64,000 bases of DNA from the NCBI GenBank assembly GCA_049792875.1, contig JBARBI010000320.1:18796-82795 (forward strand), written 5' to 3'. Below, one piece after another: positions 17,474 to 24,833 of the stretch (positions are counted from its first letter, which is position 1; each line of letters opens with the position of its first letter). Source of the stretch: Sulfotelmatobacter sp049792875. Its GTDB lineage: Bacteria > Acidobacteriota > Terriglobia > Terriglobales > Acidobacteriaceae. The notes under the pieces were generated by a model. That model made no database searches, had not been told where the DNA came from, and saw only the letters and a program-made list of their open reading frames with translations. A program made the position numbers and the translations under genes.

Positions 17474-17502
17474 GTGGGGACGGCCGCCTTCGGCCGTCCA
17501 GC
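17474..17502. repeat. Family F hairpin repeat
   Basis: GTGGGGACGGCCGCC followed by TTCGGCCGTCC forms a compact hairpin. It matches 4749-4775 in reverse orientation. Confidence 0.65.
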
Positions 17503-17529
17503 CCCCAAGTCGCGAGAGCGAAGAAATAA

Positions 17530-17773
17530 AATTTGTAAGAACACCGGAAGCGGTTGGAGCGGAAACTTAAACAACAGCCAAAGGTACGACGGCTCAAGTT
17601 ATTCGAACGAGGCCCAGAGATCCAGTGCTTCAGGCTGGGGCGGGCAGGACAAGAGCAGCTGGTCATCGGCTTTCAGGGGAAGCGACGGCGGAGGGTGGGC
17701 ATCCCGCTCCGATCGTGCCCGGGGTTGGGGAAGTGGCGGCGGTGGTAGCTGGGGCGGTGGTGGGCGAAGGTGA
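17530..17773 (+). pseudogene. Remnant of a Gly/Ser-rich C-terminus, possibly DUF3300-like
   Basis: The frame reads a Ser/Gly/Trp/Arg-rich tail that ends GGGGSWGGGGRR and then a stop. Such tails (SAF-x-G...RA-x-GWGSGGGG...GGRR) are typical of the C-terminal part of acidobacterial DUF3300-type secreted proteins. Here there is no N-terminal domain, no signal peptide and no Shine-Dalgarno, and the frame opens inside a family F repeat. I read it as the last piece of a decayed gene. It could equally be an unrelated low-complexity frame. Confidence 0.35.
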
Positions 17774-17850
17774 GCCAAGGGTGCATTTCGAGATATCTAG
17801 AGCATAGAGGCCGGCTGTGTGTATGACGAGAGACCTTGGCGTCGAGGTCT

Positions 17851-17888
17851 GTGGTGCCCACGCTTCGAAAATCGCGAAGCGTGGGGGC
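17851..17888. repeat. Family H hairpin repeat
   Basis: GTGGTGCCCACGCTTCG, five bases, then CGCGAAGCGTGGGGGCAGC. The reverse copy is at 21194-21232. The two copies bracket the FG-GAP gene and the decayed region beside it. Confidence 0.65.
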
Positions 17889-17906
17889 AGCCCGCCTCAT
17901 CTCGAT

Positions 17907-20762
17907 CTATTGCACAGTAAGGCTGAGTACTCCGGAGCTTGTCGCCTGATGTGTTGAGGATGTTGCTCCGCCGCCGTTGCCTCCTCCGCAACCAGAAACC
18001 GCAAACGCCAACAGTACCAGTGTCAGCGCCAACGCCCAAATGTGCGCCTTTCTCCGTCTGGCTCTGGCAAACGCCAGAGGCAACAGAAAAACCGGCGCGA
18101 ACGCCAGCGCCGAGGCAGCGCCCGGCAAAGTTTCGTCGAAGACAGCAGTTATTGGATACGTGCCAGAAGAGGTAGAGGCGGAGGTGGTAATCGTCAGAGC
18201 GCTTGCACCGGGCGAATAACTGCAACTGGCGCCGCTCGGCAGGTTGAGGCAACTAACGGTGACACCGGCCACGGACGATGGAAACGTCGCTGGATAACTG
18301 GCTGCTGAACCTGCTGTTACGGTTGCAGTTACTGTCGTGAAAGAAGGCGATGTTCCGGCGCCACCCGAATCCAATTCAAATTGCAGCACGTTCGATACGC
18401 CACCGCCCGGCGCCGGAGTCTGCACAGTGATCGGCGTTATTCCCGCGGTTGCAATCTCGGCAGCGGTCACTTGCGCCGAGAGTTGCGCTCCACTGACATA
18501 TTGCGTCGCGAGCGCCGTCGTGCCCCAGTAAGCTATCGAGCCAGAAGTAAATCCCACGCCGCTGATCGTAAGGCTGAAGGCTGGACCTCCTGCCCTCGTG
18601 AATGCCGGCGACATTGAATTGGTCACCGGAGCGGGATTCGAAGCGCTAACCATGTACGTTGCGCTGCTTGGAGCGCTCTGTCCATAGTTGTAAGCCGTAG
18701 CGTATGCCTGTACCGTCAGACTCCCCACGTTGAACACTGGGATGGGACCGATGTAAGGTACATAGCCATTCGTTTGCAATGCTCCCGATGCCTCGTAGTA
18801 AATGCCGGCCCCCGGTGTGGTGGTCGTGAGAGCGATCGACTGCGAGAGCAAGAGGACTCCCGACAGGGGAGAGAACGCGGGAGCTGCCGCAGGTGCAAGC
18901 AGCGCGGTTGAAGGGGATTGACTTGGAGTGTAACTGGTATCTCCAGAATAGCTGGCGACGACCTGTTGAGGACTCTGACCGGCAACTGAAATTCCGTTGG
19001 TTGTGGCGCTGGATAGCTTTAGCGCCGTCAAAAACACGTCGGCTGTATCGTTGTAGAAATCCGAAGAAACAAGATCGGTAACGCCGTCTCCATTGAAGTC
19101 TCCCAATATCGTGTTTGAACAACAGGGCAGGTTTGTCGAAGCAGTAGGTGCCGTGGCAAAAGTACCGTCGCCGTTACCGAGAAAAATGAATATGTCAGTC
19201 CCATTGGTCTGCGCTCCAACGAACAGGTCGGTAATCCCGTCTCCGTTGAAATCTCCAACCGCGATACGGTTCACCCACGGGCCAGCCGTGACCGGACTGC
19301 CACTTGCTGGCTGGAACGTTCCATCGCCGTTGCCAAGCACAATGGCGATGGTGCCGTTTCCATAGATTGGAGCCGCCAGGTCTAACTTTCCGTCTCCGTT
19401 GAAATCCCCAGTGGCCAAAGTTACTGCGGTGCTGCCGAAAACCGTGCTTATACTGACGATGGATCCTTGCGTGAATGTTCCATCGCCGTTGCCAAGAAGG
19501 ATAGAAATGCCTTCGTCGGTAGCATAGAGTGTTGCCAAATCGGGAATTCCATCGCCGTTGAAGTCTCCGATGACGATGGACTGGAATTGATCAGCTCCTG
19601 TGATCGTTGAAGAAGGGATTGGCACTTCCGTAAACGTTCCGTCGCCGTTCCCCAACAAGGTAATCAGATAATAACCTCCAGCCGCGACCAGATCGGGAAT
19701 CCCATCCCCGTTGAAATCACCTGCCACAACTGGCGACACTCCATAGTTCGTCGTGATTGGACTTCCTTTGGCTTCGGTAAATGTTCCATCTCCGTTGCCC
19801 AGAAGGACCGTTAACGAACCGTTATATGTGTCCGACAAAAGCAGATCCGGGATGCCGTCTTGATTAAAATCCTCCACTAGGACGGGAACTCCGCTTACAG
19901 TGATGAGGATGCTTGTGGCCGCAGTGAAATTGCCCTTTCCGTCTCCGAGAAGGATCGCCACAGTGTTCATGCCGTTGTTGGAGCCTACGACGGTGTTGAT
20001 GCCAACTGCCAGATCCAGATTCCCGTCTCCATTGAAATCCCCGGTCACGATGGAGTTGGGCCCGTTTCCCACCGCCGGGTTGGTTCCGTTTACCCACGCC
20101 GGTCCGCTGCCGTATGGCGCAAGCGCGGCCGTGCCCAACACTGAGTTGTTGGTCGTCGTATCCAGGAAAGAGATCGTTCCCGTCGGTATTCCGACGCTCG
20201 TCGACTTTGTGAAGCCGTATGCTGACGCGGTCAACGTGTAATTCCCTGTAGGCCCACTCTGCGCGATCGTCGTCGCCGTAGGAATTTGACCGGTAACACT
20301 AAGCGTTGCCACCGTCGATACGCTTCCAGCATAGGAAACAACGCCCTTGGGGGTCCCGAGAAATTCAGCCTTGTAGCTATAGCTTCCCGCACCGAGGCGC
20401 AGATCGATTTGTGCTTTCCCCGCGCTAGTCAACTGTGCCGTGCCGAGCAAATGGATATCGGTACAGTGCGCCGCGGAAGCATCGCAAAAGCTCACTTGGC
20501 CCTGTTTCACCGCCGTCGATCCCGCCGCGACGGTAGCTGTAAGAGTGATTGGGCTGCCTGCAGTCACGTTGCTGACCGGATTGCCATTTGAACTGACGGT
20601 GAGCAAGATGGTCGTCGATGTTTGGGAGAATGCGGATGAACACATCGCAATCGACCACAGCAGCAGCGCGATCTGCGGTAGGGAAAATAGACGGCGAGAG
20701 GGTGGTTGTCGTCTCGGTTCGTCTGTTGCATTTGCCGATGCCAAGTTCAATGCAGAAGACAT
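17907..20762 (-). CDS. FG-GAP/VCBS beta-propeller surface protein with Ig-like domains
   Basis: A 951-residue exported protein. The signal segment is about residues 27-47 (IALLLWSIAMCSSAFS). A first Ig-like domain (about 48-155) follows. A second Ig-like domain begins near 160 but is interrupted by seven FG-GAP blades, each with a calcium loop of the DFNGDGxxDL type, and resumes at about 590 (VVASYSGDTSYTPS). Later come a chitobiase C-terminal-like segment (SPLSGVLLLSQSIALTTTTPGAGIYYE) and an IPT/TIG-like domain. Near the end are two hydrophobic stretches around an RARRRK cluster, then SGCGGGNGGG and a short tail. Function is unknown; adhesion or carbohydrate binding at the cell surface is plausible. 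GC content looks lower than in neighbouring genes. Confidence 0.85.
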   Translation of the reverse strand: MSSALNLASANATDEPRRQPPSRRLFSLPQIALLLWSIAMCSSAFSQTSTTILLTVSSNGNPVSNVTAGSPITLTATVAAGSTAVKQGQVSFCDASAAHCTDIHLLGTAQLTSAGKAQIDLRLGAGSYSYKAEFLGTPKGVVSYAGSVSTVATLSVTGQIPTATTIAQSGPTGNYTLTASAYGFTKSTSVGIPTGTISFLDTTTNNSVLGTAALAPYGSGPAWVNGTNPAVGNGPNSIVTGDFNGDGNLDLAVGINTVVGSNNGMNTVAILLGDGKGNFTAATSILITVSGVPVLVEDFNQDGIPDLLLSDTYNGSLTVLLGNGDGTFTEAKGSPITTNYGVSPVVAGDFNGDGIPDLVAAGGYYLITLLGNGDGTFTEVPIPSSTITGADQFQSIVIGDFNGDGIPDLATLYATDEGISILLGNGDGTFTQGSIVSISTVFGSTAVTLATGDFNGDGKLDLAAPIYGNGTIAIVLGNGDGTFQPASGSPVTAGPWVNRIAVGDFNGDGITDLFVGAQTNGTDIFIFLGNGDGTFATAPTASTNLPCCSNTILGDFNGDGVTDLVSSDFYNDTADVFLTALKLSSATTNGISVAGQSPQQVVASYSGDTSYTPSQSPSTALLAPAAAPAFSPLSGVLLLSQSIALTTTTPGAGIYYEASGALQTNGYVPYIGPIPVFNVGSLTVQAYATAYNYGQSAPSSATYMVSASNPAPVTNSMSPAFTRAGGPAFSLTISGVGFTSGSIAYWGTTALATQYVSGAQLSAQVTAAEIATAGITPITVQTPAPGGGVSNVLQFELDSGGAGTSPSFTTVTATVTAGSAASYPATFPSSVAGVTVSCLNLPSGASCSYSPGASALTITTSASTSSGTYPITAVFDETLPGAASALAFAPVFLLPLAFARARRRKAHIWALALTLVLLAFAVSGCGGGNGGGATSSTHQATSSGVLSLTVQ

Positions 20763-20774
20763 TCTGTTTTCACC

Positions 20775-20956
20775 CTAGCCGAAGATGCGCTTCAGAATCC
20801 GGAACGGATGTTCCACCTTGGCTCTTACTCTGGCCTTCACCCTTCGAGAAGGTGCGCTACCGAGGGATTCAAAAGAACCATCATCGGCTGTGCGCCAGCT
20901 TCGCGCTGGTGAACTTGTACTTGCACCGCAGACGGCTGGCGGTGGCGAGGGTTTAG
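20775..20956. mobile_element. IS5-family transposase remnant with inverted segment
   Basis: Two adjacent pieces of one transposase C-terminus lie in opposite directions. On the minus strand 20842-20775 reads VKARVRAKVEHPFRILKRIFG then stop. On the plus strand 20843-20956 reads FEKVRYRGIQKNHHRL, then CASFALVNLYLHRRRLA, then stop. In IS5-type DDE transposases VEHPFR...KR.FG is followed directly by ..KVRYRG..KN...L...FAL.NL. Flipping bases 20778-20842 restores one continuous frame across the junction. Nothing of the rest of the element was found. Confidence 0.7.
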
Positions 20957-21549
20957 TGTCTCTGAACCCCGCGTAAACAGCGGGTTCCGGTAAGGTCGCA
21001 AGGCATACGGGAAATTCGTGACCCCGTGCAGGTCTGGAATTCCAGGCCGCCTAACAATCGATGGTTGCTCAGAGGCTCCTTAAGATTCACTTGACCGAGC
21101 AAGATTCCGCTTTGGTAGCCGAAGGCGCGACCGGGAATTATACGCGGTCGTGAAGTTGGGGGCTGGCCCACCTTTGCATCGCCCGTATCTGGACCGCCCC
21201 ATGCTTCGCGATGTTCGAAACGTGGGCACCACGGACGATGGTATCAGGCAGCTTTTCTGTCGTCCCTCCGCGACTTGGTTCCTTGCCTGACTTACTCCGG
21301 ACTTACGTCCGGGGCTAAATTATGTCGCCGCTCCTCGCTGCGGATGGGTTCCGCTGGGGTGGGGTCGGCTCTGGTGCGCATTTCGACGAGCGAGTCAAAA
21401 TCAAGAGCGGCGGACAGAGCCTGCCCTCAGCTTGTCGAAGGGAGTGCGCGTTCCACACAGGCTTTCGGGAGGAACCGGGAGGTTCAGTTCGGTAGTACCT
21501 AACTGGGATTCACCAAGATCGCTGCCAGAATCGATGACCGAGTTTCCTC
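20957..21549. other. Non-coding stretch with repeats, no intact gene
   Basis: Almost 600 bases without a supportable gene. It holds a self-complementary CTGGAATTCCAG (about 21033), a family H hairpin (21194-21232), a hairpin CTCCGGACTTACGTCCGG near 21295, and a CAGCTTGTCGAAGG word near 21428 typical of dispersed repeats. The part from 20960 to 21170 is not explained. Confidence 0.5.
21194..21232. repeat. Family H hairpin repeat, reverse copy
   Basis: CCGCCCCATGCTTCGCGA and TTCGAAACGTGGGCACCAC form the same hairpin as 17851-17888, read in the other direction. Confidence 0.6.
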
Positions 21550-21578
21550 TTGACGCCGCTGCCCGCATTTTGTAGCAT
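21550..21578 (+). promoter_or_regulatory. Promoter of the SAM riboswitch operon
   Basis: TTGACG (21550-21555) and TAGCAT (21573-21578) are separated by 17 bases, with a TG directly before the -10 box. Transcription would start near 21585, about 50 bases before the riboswitch. Confidence 0.6.
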
Positions 21579-21631
21579 TGTCGGAACAAGTCCACTCTTC
21601 AATTTTGATTGGGAAGTGGACCTGAATTTCA

Positions 21632-21718
21632 TGCAGAGTGGCTGAGGGACGAGCCCTATGACGCCACGGCAACCGATCCGGGATCATATATCCCGGGTGC
21701 TTGGTGCCAACTCTCTCC
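21632..21718 (+). promoter_or_regulatory. SAM riboswitch (SAM-I/S-box class)
   Basis: The S-box core is visible: AGAGTGGCTGAGGGAC, then GAGCCCTATGACGCC, then ACGGCAACC. An exact hairpin CCGGGAT/ATCCCGG follows (P3), then GGTGCTTGGTGCC (P4), and ACTCT at 21710-21714 pairs with AGAGT at 21635-21639 to close P1. The GAGGGA...ATGA elements fit the kink-turn and SAM pocket. S-adenosylmethionine normally switches such leaders off. It lies upstream of a threonine-synthase-like gene, which would put that gene under methionine-pathway control. Confidence 0.88.
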
Positions 21719-21776
21719 TGGAAACAGGGAACATGGGATTCGGAACGCGCGCATTATGTGGTCCCGCTTTCCGATA

Positions 21777-21822
21777 GCCTCTTTTCCTATTTCCTGGAAA
21801 AAGAGGCCTTTGCTTTTTGGGG
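21777..21822 (+). terminator. Intrinsic terminator, riboswitch expression platform
   Basis: GCCTCTTTTCC (21777-21787) pairs with GGAAAAAGAGGC (21796-21807) with one bulge, followed by CTTTGCTTTTT. It lies between the riboswitch and the start codon at 21884. When SAM is bound this hairpin would end transcription. Confidence 0.7.
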
Positions 21823-21883
21823 CCCCTTTTTCGAGGCTCGTCTCCAGCTACTCGCAGTACGACAACGAAAGCGAGTAGCCCCG

Positions 21884-23185
21884 ATGTCTCACTACGAACT
21901 GCGCTGCCGGGAATGCGGACGAACCTGGGGAAACCAGCCCCGCTCCATCTGCGACGATTGTTTCTCTCCTCTCGAAATTGCCTACGACTACGACGCCCTG
22001 CGTGCGTCCATTAGCCGCGAGCGCATTTCCCAGCGGCCGCCGAACATGTGGCGCTACTCCGAGCTGTTGCCCCTCCCCCCGGGCTATGAACCGCGGCTCC
22101 CGGTCGGCTTCACTCCGCTGTTGCAGGCTCCACGCCTGGCCGCGAAGTTGAGTGGAACGAACGCCGCCGCGGGGAATGTCTACCTCAAGAACGACGCCGT
22201 CTGCCTCCCCACATTGAGCTTCAAAGACCGCGTGGTCGCCGTGGCGATATCGCAAGCGAAAGCGTTCGGCTTCGATACCGTGTCTTGCTCTTCAACCGGA
22301 AACCTGGCGAACGCAGTCGCAGCACAGGCCGCGCGCGAAGGGCTGAAGGCGTGGATCTTCATTCCTTCCGACCTCGAGCCCGCGAAGATTCTCGGCACCA
22401 ACGTCTTCGGCGCAAAGCTTGTCCGCATTGCCGGCAACTACGACCAGGTCAACCGTCTCTGCTCGCAGATTGCCGACGAACATCGCTGGGGCTTCGTCAA
22501 CGTCAACTTACGTCCCTACTACGCCGAGGGATCGAAGACCGTCGGCTTCGAAATCGCAGAACAGCTTGGTTGGCGCCTACCCGACAACGTGGTTTGTCCG
22601 ATGGCCGGCGGATCCCTGATCGTCAAGATCAAGAAGGCATTTGACGAACTGATCAAGCTGGGTCTGGTCGAAGCCAAGGAAGTGAAGTTTTTCGGAGCGC
22701 AAGCCACAGGTTGTTCTCCGATTTCAACTGCGGTCAAGACAGGAAGTTCCGAGATCGAACCGCAGAAGCCGTCGACCATCGCGCGCTCTCTCGCCATCGG
22801 CAATCCCGCCGACGGGCACTACGCCATCAAAGTCATCAAGGGCAGCGGCGGATGGAGCGAGGACGTCAGCGATCCCGAAGTGATCGAATCGATCAAACTG
22901 TTAGCGGAATCCGAAGGTGTCTTCACCGAGACGGCTGGCGGCGTGACCGTAGGCACGGCGGGCAAGCTGTATCGCCAGGATCGCATCCTGCCGGAAGAAA
23001 CAACCGTACTGTGCATCACCGGCAACGGATTGAAGACCACCGACGTGCTCGCCGGCGTCTACCAGACCGAACGCCCAATCGCCCCGAAGCTCGCGGAGTT
23101 TGAGGCCTATCTGCAGCAGACGCTGAGCCCCTCCGAAATCCCCGGAGTCATTGCCGAAGCAGAAGCCACGGGTGTGGGAGTGTAG
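21884..23185 (+). CDS. Threonine-synthase-like PLP enzyme under SAM riboswitch control
   Basis: A 433-residue fold-type II PLP enzyme of the threonine synthase group with an N-terminal zinc ribbon (CREC at 8-11, CDDC at 23-26). The PLP lysine is Lys114 in LPTLSFKDR. The loop that is STGNTxAS in threonine synthases reads SSTGNLANA here (136-144), and the late segment reads FTETAGGVTVGTAGKL, so the substrate may differ. Threonine synthase acts on O-phosphohomoserine, which is also a possible precursor of homocysteine. The SAM riboswitch and the sulfur-carrier gene two bases downstream suggest a sulfhydrylase in methionine or cysteine synthesis. The start at 21884 is chosen because upstream in-frame codons lie inside the terminator and riboswitch. 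Confidence 0.85.
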   Translation: MSHYELRCRECGRTWGNQPRSICDDCFSPLEIAYDYDALRASISRERISQRPPNMWRYSELLPLPPGYEPRLPVGFTPLLQAPRLAAKLSGTNAAAGNVYLKNDAVCLPTLSFKDRVVAVAISQAKAFGFDTVSCSSTGNLANAVAAQAAREGLKAWIFIPSDLEPAKILGTNVFGAKLVRIAGNYDQVNRLCSQIADEHRWGFVNVNLRPYYAEGSKTVGFEIAEQLGWRLPDNVVCPMAGGSLIVKIKKAFDELIKLGLVEAKEVKFFGAQATGCSPISTAVKTGSSEIEPQKPSTIARSLAIGNPADGHYAIKVIKGSGGWSEDVSDPEVIESIKLLAESEGVFTETAGGVTVGTAGKLYRQDRILPEETTVLCITGNGLKTTDVLAGVYQTERPIAPKLAEFEAYLQQTLSPSEIPGVIAEAEATGVGV

Positions 23186-23187
23186 CC

Positions 23188-23469
23188 ATGCCAATCACCG
23201 TACAAATTCCGACCGCACTTCGACGCCACACTGAAGGCGTCAGTTCGATCACTTGCGCCGCGTCGAATCTTGGAGAGCTATTCTCGGTGCTTGACGAAAA
23301 GTTCCCCGATCTGAAGCCGCACCTGCGGGACGACAAGGGCCAGATCCGCCGCTTCCTCAACATCTATGTGAACGAGGAAGACATCCGCTTCCTCGGTGGA
23401 CAAACCTATGCCTTCCGGGAAGGCGACGAAGTTCTCCTCGTGCCCTCGATTGCCGGTGGCGCCAGGTAG
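23188..23469 (+). CDS. CysO/ThiS/MoaD-type sulfur-carrier protein, GG-AR end
   Basis: A 93-residue ubiquitin-fold carrier. The sequence closely follows mycobacterial CysO as I remember it: VQIPTALRRHTEG at the start, RRFLNIYVNEEDIRFLGG in the middle, GDEVLLVPSIAGG at the end. Carriers of this type are charged as a C-terminal thiocarboxylate on the second glycine by an E1-like enzyme and then give sulfur to a PLP enzyme. Here two further residues, Ala-Arg, follow the diglycine, so a peptidase must trim the protein before it can be charged. It starts two bases after the upstream stop codon, so the two proteins are translated together. No E1-like enzyme or JAMM peptidase is in the window. Confidence 0.9.
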   Translation: MPITVQIPTALRRHTEGVSSITCAASNLGELFSVLDEKFPDLKPHLRDDKGQIRRFLNIYVNEEDIRFLGGQTYAFREGDEVLLVPSIAGGAR

Positions 23470-23837
23470 GTGTGCGAGCGAGAGAAATTCGCAGCACCCA
23501 TGGAGCAGACGCCGTTTCCCTCACAACCGCGGTTCTAACAGTTCTTGTCTGAAGTGTTAGTTTCCCGTCACTGTTTCCCCGCATCGCCCTGCGACTGATT
23601 CACACTGCTGGAACAGAACAGAGTGATCAATCAACAGTCCACCCCTGACAAGCGTGTGTGCCGTGCTTTGTGTTCGCGCACAAACCCGAATCATAAAATT
23701 GACCCGCGACTTACGATTTTGCTGCTACCGATTTTTCTGTCTGCACGTCTTAAGCGCCAAGTTGTCACACGAGCCTTCGCTGCTTTTTCCGGTGACAGGC
23801 GACGAGCGGGTACCTGACAGCGCTTCAGGAGCGTGTC
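23470..23837. other. Intergenic region, nothing recognised
   Basis: These 368 bases between the carrier-protein operon and the TPR gene carry no supportable gene, clear terminator or member of the hairpin families. Confidence 0.5.
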
Positions 23838-24833
23838 ATGAAGAGTCTGTTGGTTGTCTTGTTCTTGCTTGCGGGTTCGGCTGCGGCGCAGTTCGATCGA
23901 GGTTCGAGCGGCCATGTGCATGTACGGTTTAGGTTCGCCAACGGAGTCTGTTACCCGTTTACCCATGTCCAGTTGATCGGAGCCAACGGTCTCCTCGGGG
24001 AACGCATGCCGGACGATCAGTGTGAAGTCGACTTTGCCGGCGTTCCAGCCGGAACGTACCACGTGAAAGCCTCCGGCCAGAACCTTTCCGACACCGACAG
24101 CCTCATCGCAACTGCGGCCTGGTCCGCGGATCTCCTGGTGCAGGTGAGACCTCCCGCCGAGCCCGAGCGAGGAATTAAACCTCCGGTAGACTCTCTGGTG
24201 TCGGCTGCAGATCTTGGTGTTCCGGCGAAGGCTAAGAAAGACTTCGTCAAGGCGGCCGAACTTGCGAGTCGAGAGGACTTTGCCAAGGCCGTTCAGGCTC
24301 TCCATCATGCGATTGCGATTTATCCGGCGTTCGCGGGCGCATACAACAACTTAGGCGTCATCTATCAGCGTCTTGGCGATCCTGTGCAGGAGCGCGACTC
24401 CCTGCAGAAGGCCATTGACATCGACGATCACTATGTCCTGGCCTTCCTCAACCTGGGAAGAATGCGTATTCGGGCTCAAGACTTTGCCGGCGCTGAGGTC
24501 CCGTTGCGCAGGGCGGCAGCGTTGGCTCCGAATGACCCGATGCCCCTGCTTCTGCTCGCGTTTTCGCAACTGATGGAACGCCGTTTTGATGAGGCCGTTG
24601 CGACCAGCCGAAGGGCGCATTCGCTGGGAATCTCTCATGCCCTTGTACACAGAATTGCGGCACGGGCGCTGGAACAACAGGGGCAAGCCACGAGCGCAGC
24701 TGCGGAGCTTGAATGGTTTCTTTCCGAAGAACCGAGTGCTACTCGTTCAGCTGAGGCCCGCAAGGAACTCGATATGGTGCGCCGCGGCATTTCAGTCGCG
24801 GAAGGACTTGATATTACGGACTTGTTGCTGTGA
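23838..24833 (+). CDS. Secreted TPR protein
   Basis: A 331-residue exported protein. The signal peptide is about residues 1-18 (ending AAAQ). Residues 25-105 look like a carboxypeptidase-regulatory-type beta-sandwich (VEVDFAGVPAGTYHVKASG region). From about residue 135 there are at least four tetratricopeptide repeats (AYNNLGVIYQRLGD, AFLNLGRMRIRAQDFAGAE and following). Such layouts are common in acidobacterial envelope proteins, with protein-protein binding as the likely role. The ATG has a CAGGAGCG Shine-Dalgarno. Its 3' end overlaps the convergent deacetylase gene by 20 bases. Confidence 0.8.
   Translation: MKSLLVVLFLLAGSAAAQFDRGSSGHVHVRFRFANGVCYPFTHVQLIGANGLLGERMPDDQCEVDFAGVPAGTYHVKASGQNLSDTDSLIATAAWSADLLVQVRPPAEPERGIKPPVDSLVSAADLGVPAKAKKDFVKAAELASREDFAKAVQALHHAIAIYPAFAGAYNNLGVIYQRLGDPVQERDSLQKAIDIDDHYVLAFLNLGRMRIRAQDFAGAEVPLRRAAALAPNDPMPLLLLAFSQLMERRFDEAVATSRRAHSLGISHALVHRIAARALEQQGQATSAAAELEWFLSEEPSATRSAEARKELDMVRRGISVAEGLDITDLLL

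Larger units (their letters stand above)
17390..17906. other. Gene-poor stretch with repeats and a coding remnant
   Basis: This 517-base gap holds a family F repeat (17474-17502), a glycine-rich reading frame without a convincing start (about 17530-17773) and a family H repeat (17851-17888). No intact gene is supported. Confidence 0.6.

Noticed and set aside
19080..20050. Regularly spaced short repeats resembling a CRISPR array
   Set aside because: The repeated CCGTTGAAATC words are codons for the FNGDG calcium loops of the FG-GAP blades, in one open frame with uneven spacing.
20957..21171. A minus-strand frame of about 72 codons
   Set aside because: It has no Shine-Dalgarno, no motif I can place, and lies in decayed repeat-rich DNA.
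21701..21883. An upstream start for the threonine-synthase-like gene, adding 61 residues
   Set aside because: It would begin inside the SAM riboswitch and run through the terminator, and has no homology.
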